A stretch of DNA of 64,000 bases. Source: Paramecium sonneborni (lineage: Eukaryota; Ciliophora; Oligohymenophorea; Peniculida; Parameciidae). The notes below the pieces were generated by a model, which saw nothing but the letters and a program-made list of their open reading frames with translations, ran no database searches and had not been told where the DNA came from. Within the stretch, counting starts at the first letter, position 1. The number at the start of each line of letters is the position of its first letter. The position numbers were made by a program, and so were the translations under genes. The stretch spans positions 329,740-393,739 of the forward strand of contig CAJJDN010000008.1 in assembly GCA_905182985.1 (NCBI GenBank), read 5' to 3'. Positions 60,616 through 64,000 of the stretch are shown here, in pieces.

Positions 60616-61202
60616 ATGAATGATGGAGATAATAGCAAAATGTTTTCGAAAAAATTAAATCCTGGAACAGTTATTGCAGGCAAATATAAATTGTTGGAGA
60701 AAATTGGTGCAGGATCTTTTGGAATGGTTTTTAAAACTTAAAACTTAAAAAATGGGGAATTAATAGCAACTAAATTCGAGAAAAGAGATGAAAGTCAAAA
60801 AGGCGTAAGCTTACTGATTAGAGAAATCAAAGTGCTTTAAGATGTAAAAGGTTTGAAGGGTATTATTTTTTTTAATTTTAAAGGTTTTCCATAATTAAAA
60901 TTCTATGGACGTGATGATCATTACAACTTCTTTATGGAATCTTATTTAGGAATGAATTTAGAATAATTGATGAGAAAATGTAATGGTAAGTTTAGCTAAA
61001 ATACAGTGTTGAAGATTGGAGTTTAATTGTTAGAAAGAGTTCAGGGTATTTTAAAATATAAATGATTAGCATTTCATGAAAAAAATTTAATTCATAGAGA
61101 CATTAAACCAGAAAATTTTACGATAGGCCGACAAGATAGTGGTTAAATTTATGTTATCGATTTTGGATTATCTAAATATTTTAGAGACAGTAATGGAAAG
61201 CA
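60023..61202 (+). repeat. Copy 1 of a 1,180-bp direct duplication flanking an N
   Basis: Recurs at 61204-62383 at a constant offset of 1,181, identical wherever compared, and stops exactly at the N at 61203. It has the same signature as the 845-bp case: overlapping contig ends laid end to end. Confidence 0.93.
60616..61202 (+). pseudogene. Truncated duplicate of the casein kinase 1 gene
   Basis: Repeats the first 587 bp of the gene at 61797-63253, with the same two introns and the same codons, and is cut at the N just after YFRDSNGK in the activation segment. Most likely an assembly artefact rather than a real truncated paralogue. Confidence 0.85.
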
Positions 61203-61203
61203 N
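61203..61203. other. Single-N assembly junction
   Basis: One N between identical 1,180-bp blocks; a scaffold join. Confidence 0.9.
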
Positions 61204-62383
61204 CAGTTTTAATTCTTTCAATTTATCAAAACATAAACTCTTTTTTTTGAATCCTAATCTATTTGTCTATAATAATTTATCAACAAAAGTTATGCTTTTA
61301 GATTATGATCCTCTGATTTTAATTTAATTTTTATAATTCTAAAATATTATACTCACTTTTATTTAATTGTTATGTTTCTACAATCTTTACAACATTTTTA
61401 GAATAGTTGAATAATTAAGGTTTAGTTAAATTGAACCCAAATTATAAATAAAGAATTTGAATTAACTTTGAAAAATAAATATCATTTATATCAGCTTTCT
61501 GTAAAATTTATTAAAGTTTTTTTAGCATAATTACAATTATAAGTGTCGATATTCATTTAATTAGCAAATAAAATATTAAGTTTTAACTATGAATGATTAT
61601 ATAATTTTGAGATACTTTACAGCTGTGCAATTTGGATGAAATAATTAAATGAATCATATATTTTAAAGATAACAAAATTTACTAAAATTTAAATTAAAAT
61701 TTTCTTTAATCTAGTTTGATAGTTTAAGGAATCATAAAAAATAAATATTGTGATTAATTATTACTCGAATTTCATAATTAATAATATACAAATCAAATGA
61801 ATGATGGAGATAATAGCAAAATGTTTTCGAAAAAATTAAATCCTGGAACAGTTATTGCAGGCAAATATAAATTGTTGGAGAAAATTGGTGCAGGATCTTT
61901 TGGAATGGTTTTTAAAACTTAAAACTTAAAAAATGGGGAATTAATAGCAACTAAATTCGAGAAAAGAGATGAAAGTCAAAAAGGCGTAAGCTTACTGATT
62001 AGAGAAATCAAAGTGCTTTAAGATGTAAAAGGTTTGAAGGGTATTATTTTTTTTAATTTTAAAGGTTTTCCATAATTAAAATTCTATGGACGTGATGATC
62101 ATTACAACTTCTTTATGGAATCTTATTTAGGAATGAATTTAGAATAATTGATGAGAAAATGTAATGGTAAGTTTAGCTAAAATACAGTGTTGAAGATTGG
62201 AGTTTAATTGTTAGAAAGAGTTCAGGGTATTTTAAAATATAAATGATTAGCATTTCATGAAAAAAATTTAATTCATAGAGACATTAAACCAGAAAATTTT
62301 ACGATAGGCCGACAAGATAGTGGTTAAATTTATGTTATCGATTTTGGATTATCTAAATATTTTAGAGACAGTAATGGAAAGCA
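61204..62383 (+). repeat. Copy 2 of the 1,180-bp direct duplication
   Basis: Same sequence as 60023-61202; this copy continues into the rest of the casein kinase 1 gene. Confidence 0.93.
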
Positions 62384-63253
62384 TATTCCTTTTATAAGTA
62401 ACAAAGGATTAATAGGAACTGCCAGATATGCTAGTGCAAATGCATTAATAGGTTTTATATAAAATAGATTTAGCTAATAGGAAATGAGTAATCCAGAAGA
62501 GATGATATTGAATCATTAGCATATGTACTCATTTATTTTTTTATGGGGGAATTACCATGGTAAAATATCCAAGTTGCTAATAAAGAAGATAAATATAAGA
62601 AAATACTTTAAATGAAATAAAATAATTCTTTGGATAAATTTAATGACTTATTACCCAAGGTATATTGCATATAATTTATTAAGTCTTTAGTAAAGATGTT
62701 AAAAATATCGAAATCATATGAATTTTAATAAACTCCAGATTATTTTGGTTTGAAGAAACTCTTATAAGATGATTTAGTTACTGATTCAAAATTAGATTGG
62801 GAAAAAATATAAGGTTTATTTTCAGAGAAAGACAATTTGAGTGTGTCAATTGATATTTAATCAAACACTAATTAATTTGATGATTTGATTGATATTTAAC
62901 CTGGTTTATAGAATTCTATGTGTAAAGTAACATAATAAGAAACTAAATTTATAAATGGTAGATTAGATAATAGTCGCAAAAACATAATATATTTAGAAGT
63001 TCCTAAAAGAAATTCTACAATTCTTGAGGGAGCTTCTAGTCCAGTAGGAACAATAGCTTCTTATAATACTTCTAAAATGAATCATTATGAAGGATCAAAT
63101 AGAAATTTTGCTTCTTATAAATAATTTATTGATGTCTAAGTATAATCTTTAGAAAATGAATATGATGATGATTGTATACCAAATTAAGATGATTCACCTT
63201 GTCTATATGTTAGAAATTTTGTAATAGGATTTAAATATAAGGAACATCATTGA
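61797..63253 (+). CDS. Casein kinase 1-family protein kinase
   Basis: Introns of 24, 24 and 29 nt yield 459 residues (a further 24-nt intron near LPK is possible). Kinase landmarks: YKLLEKIGAGSFGMVFKTQN, LIATKFEKRD lysine, FPQLKFYGRDDHYNFFMESY and LGMNLEQLM (CK1 type), LIHRDIKPENFTIG, IDFGLSKYF, the CK1-specific GTARYASANALIGNEQSRRD in place of APE, DDIESLAYVLIYFFMGELPW, and QTPDYFGLKKLL. The C-terminal 150 residues are Asn/Ser/Gln-rich and acidic, as in CK1 delta/epsilon-like tails. CK1 enzymes phosphorylate primed or acidic sites. The complete, trustworthy copy of the two present. Confidence 0.93.
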
Positions 63254-63308
63254 ATTTTGTTTAATGTTTGTCATATATTTTTATTTATTCATTATTAAAT
63301 AATAAAAA

Positions 63309-63997
63309 ATGGATAAGGATTTATTTATTTAGAAATATGGATAAAATAACTCAATAAAATAAATATTTCTCAGAAAAGCTTATCAAAATTATTATAACTT
63401 TAGATCTACTGCTAGAAAAGATTTTTCAAAAAAGGTAAATAAGAGCGTTGATCCATCCTAATTTTTATCAACAAAATTCAAAACAGACTAAAGCAAAAGT
63501 TCCTTTGTTGAAGTTTCTAATAACTCAAACAAAGATAATATGTACATATATAATAATTTTATATAAGATCATAAATGACAGAATTTCATTATAACAAATT
63601 AAAAAATAAATGGCTAATAGATGATAAATAGAATGAAGTCTTTATCTAAATTATGTAAAGAAAGAGGAAATAATTAGAAATGGAAGAGAAATAGAGAGAG
63701 ATGGAAATCTCTAAAATATAATAAGCAATTTTATAAAGAGAAAATTTAGAAACAGATAGGAAAAGATAATTTTATAGAGAAGCTGAAACGTTCCGAAATT
63801 AGTAAAGTGAAAGAAAATATTAAGAACTAGAAAAGCTTAAATCATAAGAACAAGAATATATGTAATTAGCAAAAAAGATGGCAGAGAATGAAGAACTAGC
63901 AAAATTAGAATAATAAATAGTTCACAGATAGAAATGCAAATTATAATTTTAAATGCTGGAAAAACAAAGAAAAACTAATTCATTTTTACTTTCTTGA
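63309..63997 (+). CDS. Charged coiled-coil protein, 220 residues
   Basis: One 26-nt intron (GTACATA...TATAAG) gives an exact 221-codon frame. The N-terminus is basic (LRKAYQNYYNFRSTARKDFS); from about residue 110 on it is a continuous Glu/Lys/Gln/Arg coiled coil (QRKRKQLEMEEKQREMEISK, YQELEKLKSQEQEYMQLAKK). Such proteins in ciliates are often cortical or basal-body filament components, but no specific motif identifies it. It lies 55 bp downstream of the casein kinase 1 gene. Confidence 0.75.
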
Positions 63998-64000
63998 TTT

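Noticed and set aside
60616..63253. Tandem casein kinase 1 genes
   Set aside because: The first copy is identical and cut exactly at a single N; an unmerged assembly overlap explains it better.
1..64000. Hundreds of in-frame TAA/TAG codons that would make every gene a pseudogene under the standard code
   Set aside because: Conserved domains (IF-2 G motifs, BBS4, OSBP, kinases) run straight through them with Gln fitting; only TGA ends genes, so this is the ciliate code.
1..64000. tRNA, rRNA, transposase or CRISPR features
   Set aside because: None recognised by eye; no cloverleaf-like T-loop, transposase DDE motif or spaced repeats were found. A tRNAscan or RepeatMasker run would be decisive.

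Overview
The window reads as somatic (macronuclear-type) DNA of a ciliate, most likely Paramecium or a close relative. Three things show this. First, long conserved proteins appear only if TAA and TAG are read as glutamine and TGA is the sole stop. Second, genes are broken by tiny introns, mostly 22-30 nt, running GT(A)...TAG or GT(A)...AAG; removing them restores frame and conserved domains in more than 20 genes. Third, the DNA is very AT-rich and genes lie close together on both strands. All CDS calls use the ciliate code (table 6). Species cannot be named from this window.

Layout. 1-7 kb: PP2A B56 subunit (cut by the window edge), a Kelch protein, a decayed alpha-carbonic anhydrase lacking its zinc ligands, an HPt-like protein lacking the phospho-His, and a Kelch-BTB protein. 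7-11.6 kb: AT-rich sequence with a Myb/SANT gene and an 845-bp segment duplicated around a single N. 11.6-21 kb: CDK-like kinase, mitochondrial IF-2, a Cys-rich surface-type protein, an IQ-MORN protein and a long-chain acyl-CoA synthetase. 21-33 kb: eIF2alpha-type kinase, B-box/TPR protein, BBS4 (ciliary BBSome), a long B-box protein split by one in-frame TGA, and an RCC1-IPT protein. 33.2-41.4 kb: one giant gene for a 2,761-residue NACHT (STAND-type) NTPase, divergent from the RCC1-IPT gene across only 71 bp. 41.5-52.6 kb: hypothetical proteins, a CAMK-like kinase, a PH-containing oxysterol-binding protein, a Q-rich protein, a VAP-type MSP-domain protein and a small P-loop-like protein. 52.9-55.4 kb: gene-poor, with one 78-residue protein ending in a CaaX-like motif. 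55.4-64 kb: a basic protein, an MFS (SLC49/FLVCR-like) transporter, a MIR-domain protein, a casein kinase 1 whose 5' part is duplicated around a second single N, and a coiled-coil protein.

How genes relate. There are no operons; neighbours are mostly divergent or convergent and independent. Functional themes are protein phosphorylation (B56, CDK-like, eIF2alpha-type, CAMK-like, CK1), cilium/cortex (BBS4, IQ-MORN), and lipid handling at membrane contacts (acyl-CoA synthetase, OSBP, VAP). The best candidate for something little described is the NACHT giant: a P-loop signalling NTPase with a degenerate Walker B, a very long helical N-terminus and a long repetitive C-terminus.

Limits: intron positions were inferred by eye from frame restoration and splice dinucleotides. 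Gene models whose coding length came out divisible by three after intron removal are the most secure. No tRNA, rRNA or CRISPR array was recognised.
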